Assembly: GCA_963281255.1 (NCBI GenBank)
Contig: OY725488.1
Span: 7,537,524 to 7,601,523, forward strand
DNA length: 64,000 nt
DNA from: Aphrocallistes beatrix
Taxonomy: Eukaryota > Porifera > Hexactinellida > Sceptrulophora > Aphrocallistidae
Reading direction: 5' to 3'
The position numbers and the translations under genes were made by a program. This document shows, piece by piece, positions 1-10,672 of this stretch. A model generated the notes under the pieces. The model made no database searches. It saw only the letters and a list, made by a program, of their open reading frames with translations, and was not told the DNA's origin. How positions within the stretch are numbered: position 1 is the stretch's first letter; each line of letters opens with the position of its first letter.

Positions 1-1707
1 TCGGACGAACCGCCGCACTTGATAGCTTCCTGTCTCAAGCTCTTCTTCAGACAACTGCCAGAGCCTCTCTTCACATTTCATCTCTATGACGAGTTCATTC
101 CCTTCTCCAAGAAGTGGGAATTGATGCTGCATAACCCTGACCTGGAGGCCGCGGCGGAGGAGAAGGAGAAACGCCTCCGTGAACTCCAGGAGATCATTCA
201 GACCCTCCCACGCCCCAACTTCATCACCGCCAGGAAGCTGCTACGCCATCTCAGAGTGATACACGAGAACGCCAGCTCAAACTGTATGACTGCGCACAAC
301 CTCGGGATTGTGTTCGGGCCCACTCTGTTCAGACCGGTGGAGCTGGGGATGAGTGCACTCGCCGAGATCTCCCACCGCACTCGCCTGGTGGAAATAATGA
401 TAGACAATCCTTGCACGTTTGAGCAGGACTCTGTGATGGACGATGACGATGATGGCGCAGAATCGCCAGAGCATTTGATAGATGAGTGTAAGAGTGACAG
501 TGAGATCCTCTCGCCTACTTCTGGAAATCGGCGGAAATCAAGATTCAGCTTGGACGGCGGCGTCATCAGACAGCCAGTCAGCAACATTAAGCGAAACCGA
601 TCCATCAAGGACATTACTCGCATGACTCACCTCAGCCAGATGACGCTCAGAGAAACTTCTCCTTTCGCACGCAGGAAGAGGACACGCAAGCATCAATTGG
701 AAAGTAAACACGAATCAGTGAAATCGCCTTCCCTCTCCCCTGTTGCCAGCGGGGACACGAAAGTCCCTTCTCTCTCGACGTCGCGTATGCGTCGCAAGAG
801 TTCCACAACTCGGTCCATCGAGTCTCTCAGCATGATTAGCGTGGATTCCATGGAGTCCGGCCGTGAGAGAGTGCCGACGTTTAACGACAGTTGGGAGTTC
901 AAGAAGGACAGCAGCAACCTGACACAGGACGTAGCCGCAGTCTTCCAGCTCAACCTGGAGGACTACCTCAGACACACGAATAATTACGCGCACACTGATG
1001 ACGACATTTCTCCTTCCCACCATGACAAGGGACCCAACTCCAAATCCAGACTTCGGAAAATAGAATCAGTCGCTGCTTCCTACCCCAACATCCTGGACGC
1101 CACTACTTCGGAGAGAGAGCGGGGCTTTGTGTCCAGAAGCTACTCCTCCATAGAAGATCCAGACATCGACAATTCTTCTCGCTACGAGAACAGGAGGCAT
1201 CCTGGAAGTCTCAGCCAGCCTCGCAGCACAGCCAAGAACCTAGACGACCTAGACACGCGCTCTGACGTCACCCCCATCAACCACAGCTCCTCGAGGGACT
1301 CTTCCTCTCTCGAGTCTGCCTCGGATGATAACACGGACGCAGATTGTGATCATGAAGACCGATTGTTCCTCATCAACATCAAGAACGAGTATGATCACTA
1401 CCTCAAACTTCCAGACCAGTCTGCACCCCCTTCGCAGGAGCTCGCCCTCTCCAGCAAGGAGCTGAATGAGTGCCAGCTCGAGATCAACAAGATCAGCTCC
1501 CAGCTGGATATCCTCATTACCGACTGCGACAAGTCAGGAGATGGGAGCAATTCCTCCGACAGCTCCTCTACCAACAGCTCGCACTATCACACTGTGGAAG
1601 ATCATGAACACCCTTCTGAAGAGGATGGGAGTCCAATTAATCGCTTCAAGACAAAGCACAACTCCCCTAAGAAGGAATATAAAGATTTCAACCCTTTGAC
1701 GTCATAA
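1..1707 (+). CDS. Rho GTPase-activating protein, 3' part (HMHA1/ARHGAP29/GMIP-like)
   Basis: This is the 3' end of a RhoGAP gene, whose product would speed GTP hydrolysis on Rho-family GTPases. The frame is open from base 1, so the start codon and the front of the GAP domain, including the arginine finger, lie outside the window. The first ~130 residues are the C-terminal half of the domain: LKLFFRQLPEPL, then FHLYDEFI, then the conserved helix ending NLGIVFGPTLFRP. From family knowledge this block most resembles the HMHA1/ARHGAP29/GMIP group; that subgroup is a tentative call. The following ~430 residues are rich in Ser, Asp and Arg with no domain I recognise. They contain basic-Ser patches (RRKSRFSLD, RRKSSTTRS) of the kind basophilic kinases phosphorylate, and an acidic stretch at about residues 140-150. 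No intron is seen in the visible part. Confidence 0.85.
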   Translation, partial: SDEPPHLIASCLKLFFRQLPEPLFTFHLYDEFIPFSKKWELMLHNPDLEAAAEEKEKRLRELQEIIQTLPRPNFITARKLLRHLRVIHENASSNCMTAHNLGIVFGPTLFRPVELGMSALAEISHRTRLVEIMIDNPCTFEQDSVMDDDDDGAESPEHLIDECKSDSEILSPTSGNRRKSRFSLDGGVIRQPVSNIKRNRSIKDITRMTHLSQMTLRETSPFARRKRTRKHQLESKHESVKSPSLSPVASGDTKVPSLSTSRMRRKSSTTRSIESLSMISVDSMESGRERVPTFNDSWEFKKDSSNLTQDVAAVFQLNLEDYLRHTNNYAHTDDDISPSHHDKGPNSKSRLRKIESVAASYPNILDATTSERERGFVSRSYSSIEDPDIDNSSRYENRRHPGSLSQPRSTAKNLDDLDTRSDVTPINHSSSRDSSSLESASDDNTDADCDHEDRLFLINIKNEYDHYLKLPDQSAPPSQELALSSKELNECQLEINKISSQLDILITDCDKSGDGSNSSDSSSTNSSHYHTVEDHEHPSEEDGSPINRFKTKHNSPKKEYKDFNPLTS

Positions 1708-2475
1708 TGTTCCCGTGTTAGATCCACATTATTTGCACCGATCATGGTTTTATTTACTGAACTTTCTACACTTTAGTTAATATGTAAATATTGTTAGTAG
1801 CTATGCTGTAGGACATGATGATACTCCTGCAGTATTTTAACTTACACTTTTATATGCTGACTGAGATGCTCTTTTATATATTATACTGTAAACCAGACTA
1901 TCATTAGAGGCCATGTTGACTGATTTATGCTTTATTTATATATATTTAGTTATCCGAGATGCCAGTCTTCTTCACCGAGTTTATATAGCATATTTTAATT
2001 TATAGTACATGTGTATATGGGGGGATAATATTGAGTAAGAGTGAAATTTGTGAAAATGATACTTTATGTCACCAATACTCACAATTGATATTATGCAGTG
2101 CGACACCATCACAGTTATAACATTTTTGCAATTAACAATACTGACTTTTCTTCAATGTCAAGTTACTGCAACATTACTACTACCCTGCAAACAAGGTTCC
2201 ATGATGGGTATGTGTCAGGCGCTTAAATTCAAACCAATATTGATCCAGGAGCGCGAATAGTTGCCTAACCTCCTCTCCTATATCGTGATATGAAATGCAT
2301 AGGCTATAAATGCTGGATGAAGCTCTGCCTGCAAACACCCAACTAAGTAACTTGATGTAGAAACCCCATTCCATGGTCCACAATATATCAAAAACTCAGG
2401 ACCACATTGTTATGACTTTGACCAATTTTGTTCTACCTAAACTGGCGTATATTCGTATAGTATTATTTAATTAGC
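1708..2475. other. Intergenic, no gene seen
   Basis: AT-rich spacer between the RhoGAP and RNFT genes. Reading frames here are short and show no recognisable protein. It should hold the RhoGAP 3' UTR and the RNFT promoter; I see no clear AATAAA or TATA element in it. Confidence 0.5.
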
Positions 2476-3684
2476 ATGGAGACCTCGAAGCCGGACGATT
2501 CCCAGAGTGTGTCCCCCATCCGCACAGCAATGGAGTCCCCTTACACGTCGTATCGGGACCGAGATCGATCCCACAACCGGTCTGCCTCTTGGTCCTTCAC
2601 CCCAAACCCTCAGCCCATATCTGATCCCTCTCTCACTAGTCCGGCTCTCCAGCTCGCTTCCGTCATCCGAGGATTTGTCCCGGGGATCTCTCCTCGCCAG
2701 GACCCGACCCCTCGCCCCAGCTCTACCCCCGCGACTAACAGCATTCGGGAGACGGACACGGTTATAGACATCGAGTCGGGACGTCCGGGGGTAGGAGTGG
2801 GAGAGGCCGTCAGTGCCGTGTCGAGTGTGCAGACCAGTCTGAACAGGTGGGCACTGCTGGCGGGAATCTTCCTCGCGCTGCTAGCATTCAAGCTGCTCTG
2901 GCATCACTGGGTGGGACTGGCCCTGTGGATCGGACTGCACTTGCTGCTCTACCACTGTAACAAGATGCTGAAGGGCCAGGTAGCTCTCCGTGAGAAAAAG
3001 CAGCCGATCAAACTGATGATCGTGATGGCTTTCCTTCTCTTCAACCTCTTCCTCATCTACTACACATTCTCTCAGTACCACCTCTACACCTCCTTATACT
3101 TCAGCGTCCCACCGGGGCATCAGTCGTTCGACTTCTGGACTATCATCTGGGTAGTGCTGGTCACCGACTACATTGTCCGCTACTTCATCCTCCTGATCAA
3201 GTCCTCCATCTGCCTGCTGGGGAAGCCACCTCAACTCTCCAACCGGAAGAAGGGCACCGTGTACCTCATTCTGGAGCACGCTTCACACCTCTACCGACTG
3301 CTCATACCCTCGCACATCTGGCTCAGCTATTTCTTCCGAAATGGAGAAGCAGGGTTTCTCTGCTCCCTCATTGTCTCCATCCTCTACGTCCTCTTCAAAC
3401 TGAGCGCTGTTTTCTTCAAAGGCAAAGAGCTGTACGCGGCCGTACAAGACATATCCAAGAACTGGTCCTACCTGTATATGGGACGGTCTGAGAGCGGGAT
3501 ATGCCCCATCTGCCAGGAGGAGTACATGGAGCCAGTGAAGCTATTGTGCACACACGTCTTCTGTGACGGATGTGTCTCCATATGGTTTGATCGTGAGAGG
3601 ACCTGTCCTCTCTGCCGCACCGCTGTCGCGTCAGATCCTCAGTGGCGGGACGGCAGCACCTCCCTACTGCCCTATTTCTTCTAG
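2476..3684 (+). CDS. RNFT1: RING finger and transmembrane protein, RNFT1/RNFT2-like E3 ubiquitin ligase
   Basis: A complete single-exon gene of 402 residues. The N-terminal ~115 residues are Ser/Pro-rich and probably disordered. Hydrophobic membrane segments follow from about residue 120 to 320 (for example LLAGIFLALLAFKLLW, then IVMAFLLFNLFLIYYTF). A C-terminal RING finger occupies about residues 343-382: CPICQEEY, then CTHVFCDGCV, then CPLCRT. The tail after the RING (WRDGSTS) matches the RNFT family, in which it reads WKDGATS. RNFT proteins are membrane-anchored E3 ligases, placed at the ER for RNFT1. RNFT1 and RNFT2 cannot be told apart here; a single pre-duplication ancestor is likely. 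Confidence 0.9.
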   Translation: METSKPDDSQSVSPIRTAMESPYTSYRDRDRSHNRSASWSFTPNPQPISDPSLTSPALQLASVIRGFVPGISPRQDPTPRPSSTPATNSIRETDTVIDIESGRPGVGVGEAVSAVSSVQTSLNRWALLAGIFLALLAFKLLWHHWVGLALWIGLHLLLYHCNKMLKGQVALREKKQPIKLMIVMAFLLFNLFLIYYTFSQYHLYTSLYFSVPPGHQSFDFWTIIWVVLVTDYIVRYFILLIKSSICLLGKPPQLSNRKKGTVYLILEHASHLYRLLIPSHIWLSYFFRNGEAGFLCSLIVSILYVLFKLSAVFFKGKELYAAVQDISKNWSYLYMGRSESGICPICQEEYMEPVKLLCTHVFCDGCVSIWFDRERTCPLCRTAVASDPQWRDGSTSLLPYFF

Positions 3685-3834
3685 GAAGATTCCCGTGATA
3701 GAGTTCAAGATGGGTATTATCACACGTGTCAGTCTTAATTGTATGAGCAGGTGTTGCCTCCTGCCATTAGGTATTATACACCTCAACATTAAATTTACTC
3801 TATTTTGTAAACGATTGTTTTGATGATTTATTAC

Positions 3835-3840
3835 AATAAA
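3835..3840 (+). terminator. Polyadenylation signal AATAAA for RNFT
   Basis: A canonical AATAAA hexamer 150 bp after the RNFT stop codon and about 210 bp before the delta-tubulin start, so the 3' UTR is short. Confidence 0.6.
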
Positions 3841-4048
3841 CCCTCTAGAATGTGTGCAACTTTTGCGCGAGATGAATACTACATTTCTTCTAAGCGAGTT
3901 ATTCCAGTAAATATTAACAATTCCTAACGGCTTAGCTTCCAATTACCGAATTGACAAGCAATAGCATTCTACCTATACATTGTATAGACGCCATGATTTA
4001 TGAATAGAAATCAGGATATCTGATACACGTATTTAGATAACGTAGAAT

Positions 4049-7000
4049 ATGTCTATAGTGTGCGTGCAAGTGGGACAGTGTGGGAACCAGGTAGGACAAG
4101 CGTTCTATAACTGTGTTTATGAGGATGCTAAACGTGCGAATGAACGTGACAAGAGTCTTTACGCGACAAACTCTCTTCAAAGGTTCTTCCGACAGCTAGA
4201 CGGCGCCTCAAGCGGAACTCCCTGTGCTAGAGCAGTGCTGGTGGATACTGAGTCTAAGGTTGTGCAGTGTATGCAGCGAGGAGCAGGCAAATGCACAGCT
4301 TGGATATATCCCCAGGTACATAATGGTTTAGCAGTTTCAATACGTATTACAAGCGCGCTTCATATTATGCATGTATAATATGCTTTGCTCGCTAGCACAC
4401 ACATTTAACAATTGCGTTGTAATTACATAGATATTTCTAACTTAATTAATTACGTGATACTTCATGCTGTATCCTCTTTTTAGTTGAGCGATGATTCCTT
4501 TATCCATCACGGATCTGGTAACAACTGGGCGCTAGGGTATTGTGTCAATGGCCCTGCCCTTCTTCCGTCTGTGATGGAGAACATACGCAGGGAGATGGAG
4601 CAGGCAGATAGCGTGGAGGGGTTTATTACCTTCATGAGTGGAGCTGGTGGTACAGGGTCAGGACTGGGATCCCTGCTCTCAGAAGCTCTTAGAGATGAGT
4701 ACTCGAAGAAGTACCGTGTAACTCAACTGACTTTGCCTTATCAGTCATCTCGTGACGTCGTGATTCAAGACTACAATCTTATTTTCACATTAGCTCACCT
4801 CTACCCATCTTCTGACGGGATTGTATTAATGCAAAACGATCACTTACATGCCATCTGCTCGCGCGTGCTCAGAATGAAGGACTTCTCATTCCGCGAAATG
4901 AATCAGGTTTGTTCTATTTCGCCAATGCATCTTGCAGTGTAAACAAAACAAATTTAGTCATTTGTGTGTGCAATTTGTCAACTTATCACGAGATTATGAC
5001 GTCATATTTTTATGATTAGAAGACTAGCAAGTGTCTACCATTTCTATTTTATACACATTTTCAATGTTCTAGCCATTATGTGAATAGAGGGTTGAAAATA
5101 TCTATGCATGGTGTAGGTAATATTGGGATATCAGCAGCTAATACGGGTATTTCATAATGCAGAATCAACTATTACACCTGAATGCTGTACTAATATGAAC
5201 ATAGAATATTAAATGCATGCATTTTCAATAATAACAAGACTTTAGCCTTAGCAACATATACAACAACACAAGTTATTTATTTCACCCCTGACCACTGATG
5301 CCACCTGCTTACTTTTCTAGGTCTCTGCATCATTCTTCATCTTTTTTCTTATTTTGAGAGCATACTTGATAGCTTGATACACCTTTATGATGAAGATTAT
5401 TAAATAGGGTGTCAAGATCAAAAAGTTGAAGAGAGTGGCTTGTATGTCGTTTCGTATCCCAACAAATGCTAAGCAGAGTATGCAAAATGACTCATAGTGA
5501 TTCGCATATTTGTTTTCCGAGGGTCGAAGGATTGAGTTTAGTGCCATTAACACAAGACAAAGGACAGATACTATTATGCAGATGTCGATATCTTTTGATC
5601 CAGGGCTAACCAGTGTGATAGCTAAGACGAACCTTACTACCAGTTTCATTACTTCCCAATGCTTGTACTTAGCTTTATATCTCTTCTCGTAAATCCAGAC
5701 AACTGGGAGTAGAGTGTTCATTTTTGTGCAACTTATGAAGATAAGGAAGAGTGGAACGATTGACAGAATGTAAAGGATGAAAATTGCAGCTATGACAACC
5801 TTCGAATGTTCACCAGTGAAGCATTTAATCTCACCATCTATCAGCCAGCGCCTGACTCCATAACTGTCTCGTGGGCAATTGAAAATGAGGAAGGCACCTC
5901 CGCATAGGTTAGTGTATAAAAGAATAAAGATTGTCCAGAATTGCCTGACTATGTCATTCTTTCCAAGTTTGAGTCGCATCATGATTCGAGTCCCGGAACA
6001 ATACCGGAGACACAAGTAAATGATGGCTATGTAGAGTACGAAGGTCAATGGAGCATACAGCTCGAAAAAAGCTTCCCTCAATCCATTCGTCTGGAAGAAA
6101 CAGAAAGGATAGATGTGGGTAACTTTCAGGTTTAAGATAACAATTGGAAATGTAATGGCCTTGAGAAATATATCATTTCCATTGACCTCACAGCTGATTG
6201 TCATTAGAAAAAGGATGCCTGAGTAGAAAATGATGCTCCTTGTGTAATCCTCGAAAATGTCTATTTGTAGTATTATTATGACGAATAAGATGATTGCACA
6301 AATGACGAAGTAAAAGGCTAGCGTTAACCAGTGCCAGGGTACGGGACATTCAAAGCTTAATTTCCCCGTGAGAGCATAGTAAAAGCTGTAAAATGGTGCA
6401 AGTGCCTCCCCGTTTTCACTGCTTGTACAGAAACTGCCACTCAATCCACCTATACACTGCTCGCTTGGCTTCAATATATTAAAAGTACAATCATCACGAA
6501 GAGTTGCACACTTGCACTGGAACCATTTGCACTTGACGTAGTTGACAAGATCAGTTTTGTTATCATTCTCATCTCTTAAAACTACCATCATGTAGTTTTT
6601 GAGGATTTTCACCCTCGTACCCTGACGCGGTTTAAGATAGACTTCATCTACTGGTCGACATTTGTTACTTTTCAATTCTAATCCTGGCATACATCTAGCT
6701 AGGATGACGGGTAAGCAGTACTTTACGACTCTCTGAGATAGTTGCGACTTAAGGCAAAGCTTCCCATGCAACCATTTGTCCTCGCTAGTTATGAGACTGA
6801 AGTTGACTCGCATGGATGAAGGAGACACTATCTTACTTGCTTTAACCATTTTAGTAGATCCAAACTTGAACTTGACTTTATTTTGTAAAGAAGGGTCGTT
6901 CGTTTCGAATAGAATGACCGTGTCTGTAAGTACAACATGAAACAACGTATCTTCACTAACGATGGTTATTGAAGTCTCAAACCCTGGGTAGATTACGTAG

Positions 7001-10000
7001 ACGTAAGACGGCTGACGCTTGTAAGTCTTAAAACTTTCAATCACTTTCTTTGCTTCATTCTGCATTGTGTTCAAATATCCTGGAAAAGATTTTGTATCGA
7101 TTAGTTCAGTTTTACAATTGGGAGTATGCTGTGGATCACTTCTGTTGAAATAGCAGAGTGACTCAGCTCTTAGATCGACTGTTCTATACTCGAAAATATC
7201 CGTCCCCACGCTATCCCTATTCTTGTGTATTTGAATGCCAATGTTGCTCGCATTATTTTGTATCAGAGTAGGCTTCTTGTCATTTATGCTGCATGCTCCC
7301 CAAGTATTGACGAAGAGGTCCGAGCCCCTGGAGGGTGTAGGATCAAACATTGAGCTTAAATTTTTAACAGTATTTTCCGAGAATTCAAGTGAGTAGTGAG
7401 CATCATTCTGATAGAGTATGATAAAACAGAACAGATCCTTCAAGCGATGAATGTGAGAACTCCAGCTCAAATAGTTATATTCTTCGTAATGGTTGAATAC
7501 GTATATCCCTCCTCCTTTATAGAATGCTTGATTAGACTTTAGTGACACGTGACTCCTTTCATTTACAAGGATCTTAGAGTATGCGGTGAGATATAACCCA
7601 CCACCTTTCAAGTCGGCGACGTTCTCCTCTATCGAAACGAATCCGTAGAAGAATAGTTTGCTACTAAGTAATGCAATAGCGCCACCCAGTTTGGCTCTGT
7701 TAAATTTTAAATTTGAATCAGTTATTTCGACGTACGAGTTGAGTGCAAATATCGCTCCTCCATTTTGTGCTGAATTATCCGTAAAGTTGCTTTTTTTGAG
7801 ATGGAATGCATTTTTAATGCTGATAGAGTTCTCGACAAAGAGAGCGCCTCCAGCTCCGGAATCTGCGTTGTTGCAGTGAAAACTATTATTATCGGAAGTA
7901 AATTTGAGAGAATTTTCGTTTTTCGCCTGAATATCTATCCCGATTGCTCCTCCTTGGTTTGCACAATTACTATTAAATCTGGTATTGCGAATCTGGATTT
8001 GACTATTTTCCGTTCTTTGCTTAACTAATATTGCACCTCCCGACGGCTTCAAGTATGTTTTAGAAAATGCTTGATTCCACTCGAAAGTTGAATCTTCAAT
8101 AGTGAGATTGTACCCGAGAATATTATCTGTTGTTGCCAATAATAGACCGCCTCCCTGGAGAGCAGTGCACCTTCTAAAGTAGCAATGTTTTATTTTTATA
8201 TCGACTCTTACATCTGACAAGATCAATATCTTTATTCCAGCTCCCCCATAGTGTCCCTCTATGTCTTTTAGTGTATGGCTTGCTGATACATTCATTTGAA
8301 AATCCGCATTTTGATCAAAAGTTGCAATATCTTCAAAGAATGAATGTTCTATGTTTAAAGTGGCAGCGCTATCATTGCCCTGTTTAAAAACCTCATACAA
8401 CACTCCTCTCGCTTGGTACCCCTTGGAATAAGGACTGCTTTTGTACAGCAAAAGCCGTGAAATATTGGTAGTTTTTGCGTTACTTATCTGAATAGCGTTG
8501 TAGCTGAAGTCGTTGAAGCTGCAATTATCAATTGTCACATTGTCGCAGTTTTTTAACCAAATTGTCGCATTCAAACTTTTATGTTGAAATTCTCGTCTTG
8601 TGTAGTTCCTATTATACTCTGTGTTTCCGAATTCGAATTTTCTGCTATCTATGTTGTGATGTTTTGATGCGTTTGAATGTGAATGATAGATATGGGGAGA
8701 CTTGGGACATCTGGATCTGGTTAGAGCGTTATTAACGCACTGATGTCCATTCTTGAGTGGAACTACTTTAGCCGGGTGGCAGTTGCGGAAATGTAATTCC
8801 CTTAGATAGACCTCCTTGAGATGATGAATTGAGAAGAGCACATTATGTTCCTTTTCTTCTTCATCTGTGATGTTAAATTTGCACCTGATTTGAGTCCCGT
8901 ACCCTTTTCCTAAAACGGCCAACCTATCAAGCATTTTACCCCTCAAATGTATTTTATTCGTCAGTGTGTAGTTTTCTTCCTTCAGCTCCACAATACAATC
9001 TCTCTTGCCTAAGCATTGTGATTGTATTACGTCTCCCAATTCAAAACCTTCACTCTTCGAAGTATGAATAAACAGGATGACTGCACAAGTAAGAACTGTG
9101 AATAATTTGATATAACTCGTCATATCAGAAACCTGCAGACAAACACGAGATTATAAATTTGAACGTTTTTTTGTAAGACTAGCGAATGTATTTATACTGA
9201 TGTGAGTATAGGTGATATATCCTTTTAAAAATATATTTTCATTGGAGATTATGCAATACAAATTTGTATTTAACTAATCAATTAACCAACCATGCTGTCC
9301 CTAGTGTAAACAGTAATTTATCCCTTAAATGGAATATATCCCGATACATTTCTACTTGATTGTTATGCAATGCTTAGGTATTGTTAGCTCATCGAGTTTG
9401 TAACCTGACCTATTCATAGGTGATAGCTCATCTACTCGGCTCAGTCTTCCAGCCTAGCCAGGACCTTCTCTGGTCCCAGCGCAATGCTCCTTGTAGACCA
9501 ATGACTACGCCCTTGGCAGATCTAGTCTCACACCTTTGCTCGGACGCATCTTACAAACTATTGGGAGTGCGGGGCGTCCCAATGATTCGTCCGGAGATCC
9601 ACGCTTACAGTACATTTTTATGGGAGCCAATCTTGAAAACGTTAAGACAGATGTTAGTAACCAATTCTCATATCGACCTCGGTTTAAACTGGTCTCATAC
9701 GAAGGTTCAAGAAAACATTCGGAACAAGTCTCTCGCTAGCTACCTGATTCTGAGAGGCAAGGACTCGTTCATGGTAGACCCTGCCCCTCTAGAAGAAGTT
9801 AAGCTGTATGCTGGTGTTCCTCGCACAGGACCTCCTCTTCAGGCAAGGTTTGTTTTGCTGGCGAAAAGTGTTGAACTAGGAGTTTGTCCTACCTAGTACT
9901 ATGTGCTGCGTGTAGGTATCACAACCACAATTTTAACGGGTATGAGAAGTTCTGCTCCTTGGTTAGTAATGATCAGTTCCATCTCCCAGCATTGGAGATT

Positions 10001-10141
10001 GCAGTGAAATCTGGTTGGAAGCTATTCCACAGCAGAGCTTATCTGCACCACTTCACTGACAAGGGAATGGGGGATAGGGACATATTCGACACCTTCATTC
10101 AAGCAGAGCAAGTTATACATGATTACAAATCAATTGTGTAG
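4049..10141 (+). CDS. TUBD1: Delta-tubulin, four exons, host gene of a nested opposite-strand gene
   Basis: My exon model is 4049-4315, 4484-4906, 9420-9847 and 9916-10141, all with GT-AG introns and consistent phase, giving 447 residues; human delta-tubulin has about 453. Delta-tubulin belongs to the centriole/basal body, where it is needed for triplet microtubules. Sequence evidence: the start MSIVCVQVGQCGNQVGQ, the family spelling HGSGNNWALGY at the second exon, the tubulin nucleotide-binding loop AGGTGSGLGSLL, the exon 2/3 join reading NQ-VIAHLLGSVFQP, LILRGKD in exon 3, and the final exon SRAYLHHFTDKG. The third intron is 4513 bp, against 68-168 bp for the others, and holds a complete minus-strand gene (5317-9123). 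A ciliary gene (CFAP97D-like) lies convergently downstream. The join across the large intron is inferred from homology and splice phase. Confidence 0.93.
5317..9123 (-). CDS. Secreted-type parallel beta-helix domain fused to a multi-pass membrane domain; nested gene of unknown function
   Basis: An uninterrupted 1268-residue frame, entirely inside delta-tubulin intron 3 on the opposite strand. Residues 1-24 form a signal peptide (LFTVLTCAVILFIHTSKS). Residues ~90-560 are repetitive and carry nine GG(A/G)(I/L)-type turns: YGGAGI, LQGGGL, PSGGAI, NQGGAI, GAGGAL, QNGGAI, KLGGAI, LKGGGL and YKGGGI. They alternate with Asn-rich NxSF-like strands, the look of a right-handed parallel beta-helix such as polymorphic-outer-membrane-protein repeats. 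Many N-glycosylation sequons fit an extracellular position. A Cys-rich stretch near residues 840-910 precedes about eight hydrophobic helices (from ~930 to 1250, starting WLTLAFYFVICAIILFVIIIL). The tail is short and basic (KIRKKMKNDAET). I do not recognise the family and cannot name a ligand. The architecture suggests a surface receptor or sensor. The lack of introns and the nested position could reflect retroposition. Confidence 0.85.
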   Translation of the reverse strand: MTSYIKLFTVLTCAVILFIHTSKSEGFELGDVIQSQCLGKRDCIVELKEENYTLTNKIHLRGKMLDRLAVLGKGYGTQIRCKFNITDEEEKEHNVLFSIHHLKEVYLRELHFRNCHPAKVVPLKNGHQCVNNALTRSRCPKSPHIYHSHSNASKHHNIDSRKFEFGNTEYNRNYTRREFQHKSLNATIWLKNCDNVTIDNCSFNDFSYNAIQISNAKTTNISRLLLYKSSPYSKGYQARGVLYEVFKQGNDSAATLNIEHSFFEDIATFDQNADFQMNVSASHTLKDIEGHYGGAGIKILILSDVRVDIKIKHCYFRRCTALQGGGLLLATTDNILGYNLTIEDSTFEWNQAFSKTYLKPSGGAILVKQRTENSQIQIRNTRFNSNCANQGGAIGIDIQAKNENSLKFTSDNNSFHCNNADSGAGGALFVENSISIKNAFHLKKSNFTDNSAQNGGAIFALNSYVEITDSNLKFNRAKLGGAIALLSSKLFFYGFVSIEENVADLKGGGLYLTAYSKILVNERSHVSLKSNQAFYKGGGIYVFNHYEEYNYLSWSSHIHRLKDLFCFIILYQNDAHYSLEFSENTVKNLSSMFDPTPSRGSDLFVNTWGACSINDKKPTLIQNNASNIGIQIHKNRDSVGTDIFEYRTVDLRAESLCYFNRSDPQHTPNCKTELIDTKSFPGYLNTMQNEAKKVIESFKTYKRQPSYVYVIYPGFETSITIVSEDTLFHVVLTDTVILFETNDPSLQNKVKFKFGSTKMVKASKIVSPSSMRVNFSLITSEDKWLHGKLCLKSQLSQRVVKYCLPVILARCMPGLELKSNKCRPVDEVYLKPRQGTRVKILKNYMMVVLRDENDNKTDLVNYVKCKWFQCKCATLRDDCTFNILKPSEQCIGGLSGSFCTSSENGEALAPFYSFYYALTGKLSFECPVPWHWLTLAFYFVICAIILFVIIILQIDIFEDYTRSIIFYSGILFLMTISCEVNGNDIFLKAITFPIVILNLKVTHIYPFCFFQTNGLREAFFELYAPLTFVLYIAIIYLCLRYCSGTRIMMRLKLGKNDIVRQFWTIFILLYTNLCGGAFLIFNCPRDSYGVRRWLIDGEIKCFTGEHSKVVIAAIFILYILSIVPLFLIFISCTKMNTLLPVVWIYEKRYKAKYKHWEVMKLVVRFVLAITLVSPGSKDIDICIIVSVLCLVLMALNSILRPSENKYANHYESFCILCLAFVGIRNDIQATLFNFLILTPYLIIFIIKVYQAIKYALKIRKKMKNDAET

Positions 10142-10667
10142 TTTAGATTTGTTGGTGATCTACCATTTTGTGTATATTACTGATCCCCTATTTGATTTTA
10201 AAATATTTCCCTCCGTAGTATTTGTCAATGTTGAATTGAATACCCTTTTAATTAAGACTAACTCAGTTTCCGTATTCGTTATTTGTGCGATGTATTACTT
10301 ATTAGCATACGAATGCATTGTATATTATAACATTGTGTAATACTTATGTATTAACTAATTGAGTGCACAGGTACATTCGATTTTTTAGAATAATTATGTG
10401 AACAAGTCATCCTTATTGCTGAATAGTATTTGATTTTCATTCAATCGCTTCCAAGAATATTATACGTGTCCTTGTTGTATAATGTATAACTGACCACATT
10501 GCATACCTTAAACACTGAACTGTAACCTGGCTCATAGTGGTCAATCAATCTATTAGACCACACTAAGTGGTATTTAAACAATTATCCTATCTGACATTGG
10601 ATTTCATTTGTTCAAATAGTGTAATTAGGAAATATAAATACTTTATAACAAAGTAACTCTTGTTGAT
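10142..10667. other. Convergent intergenic spacer, no gene seen
   Basis: AT-rich 3' spacer between delta-tubulin (plus) and the CFAP97D-like gene (minus). It contains a small possible hairpin near 10537-10567 (TAGTGGTC with GACCACACTA) but nothing that looks coding. Confidence 0.5.
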
Positions 10668-10672
10668 TTATT
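10667..10672 (-). terminator. Polyadenylation hexamer overlapping a stop codon
   Basis: On the minus strand the CFAP97D-like frame ends in AAATAAAATAAA: its TAA stop is itself part of AATAAA-type hexamers. The 3' UTR would therefore be only tens of bases long. Confidence 0.5.
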
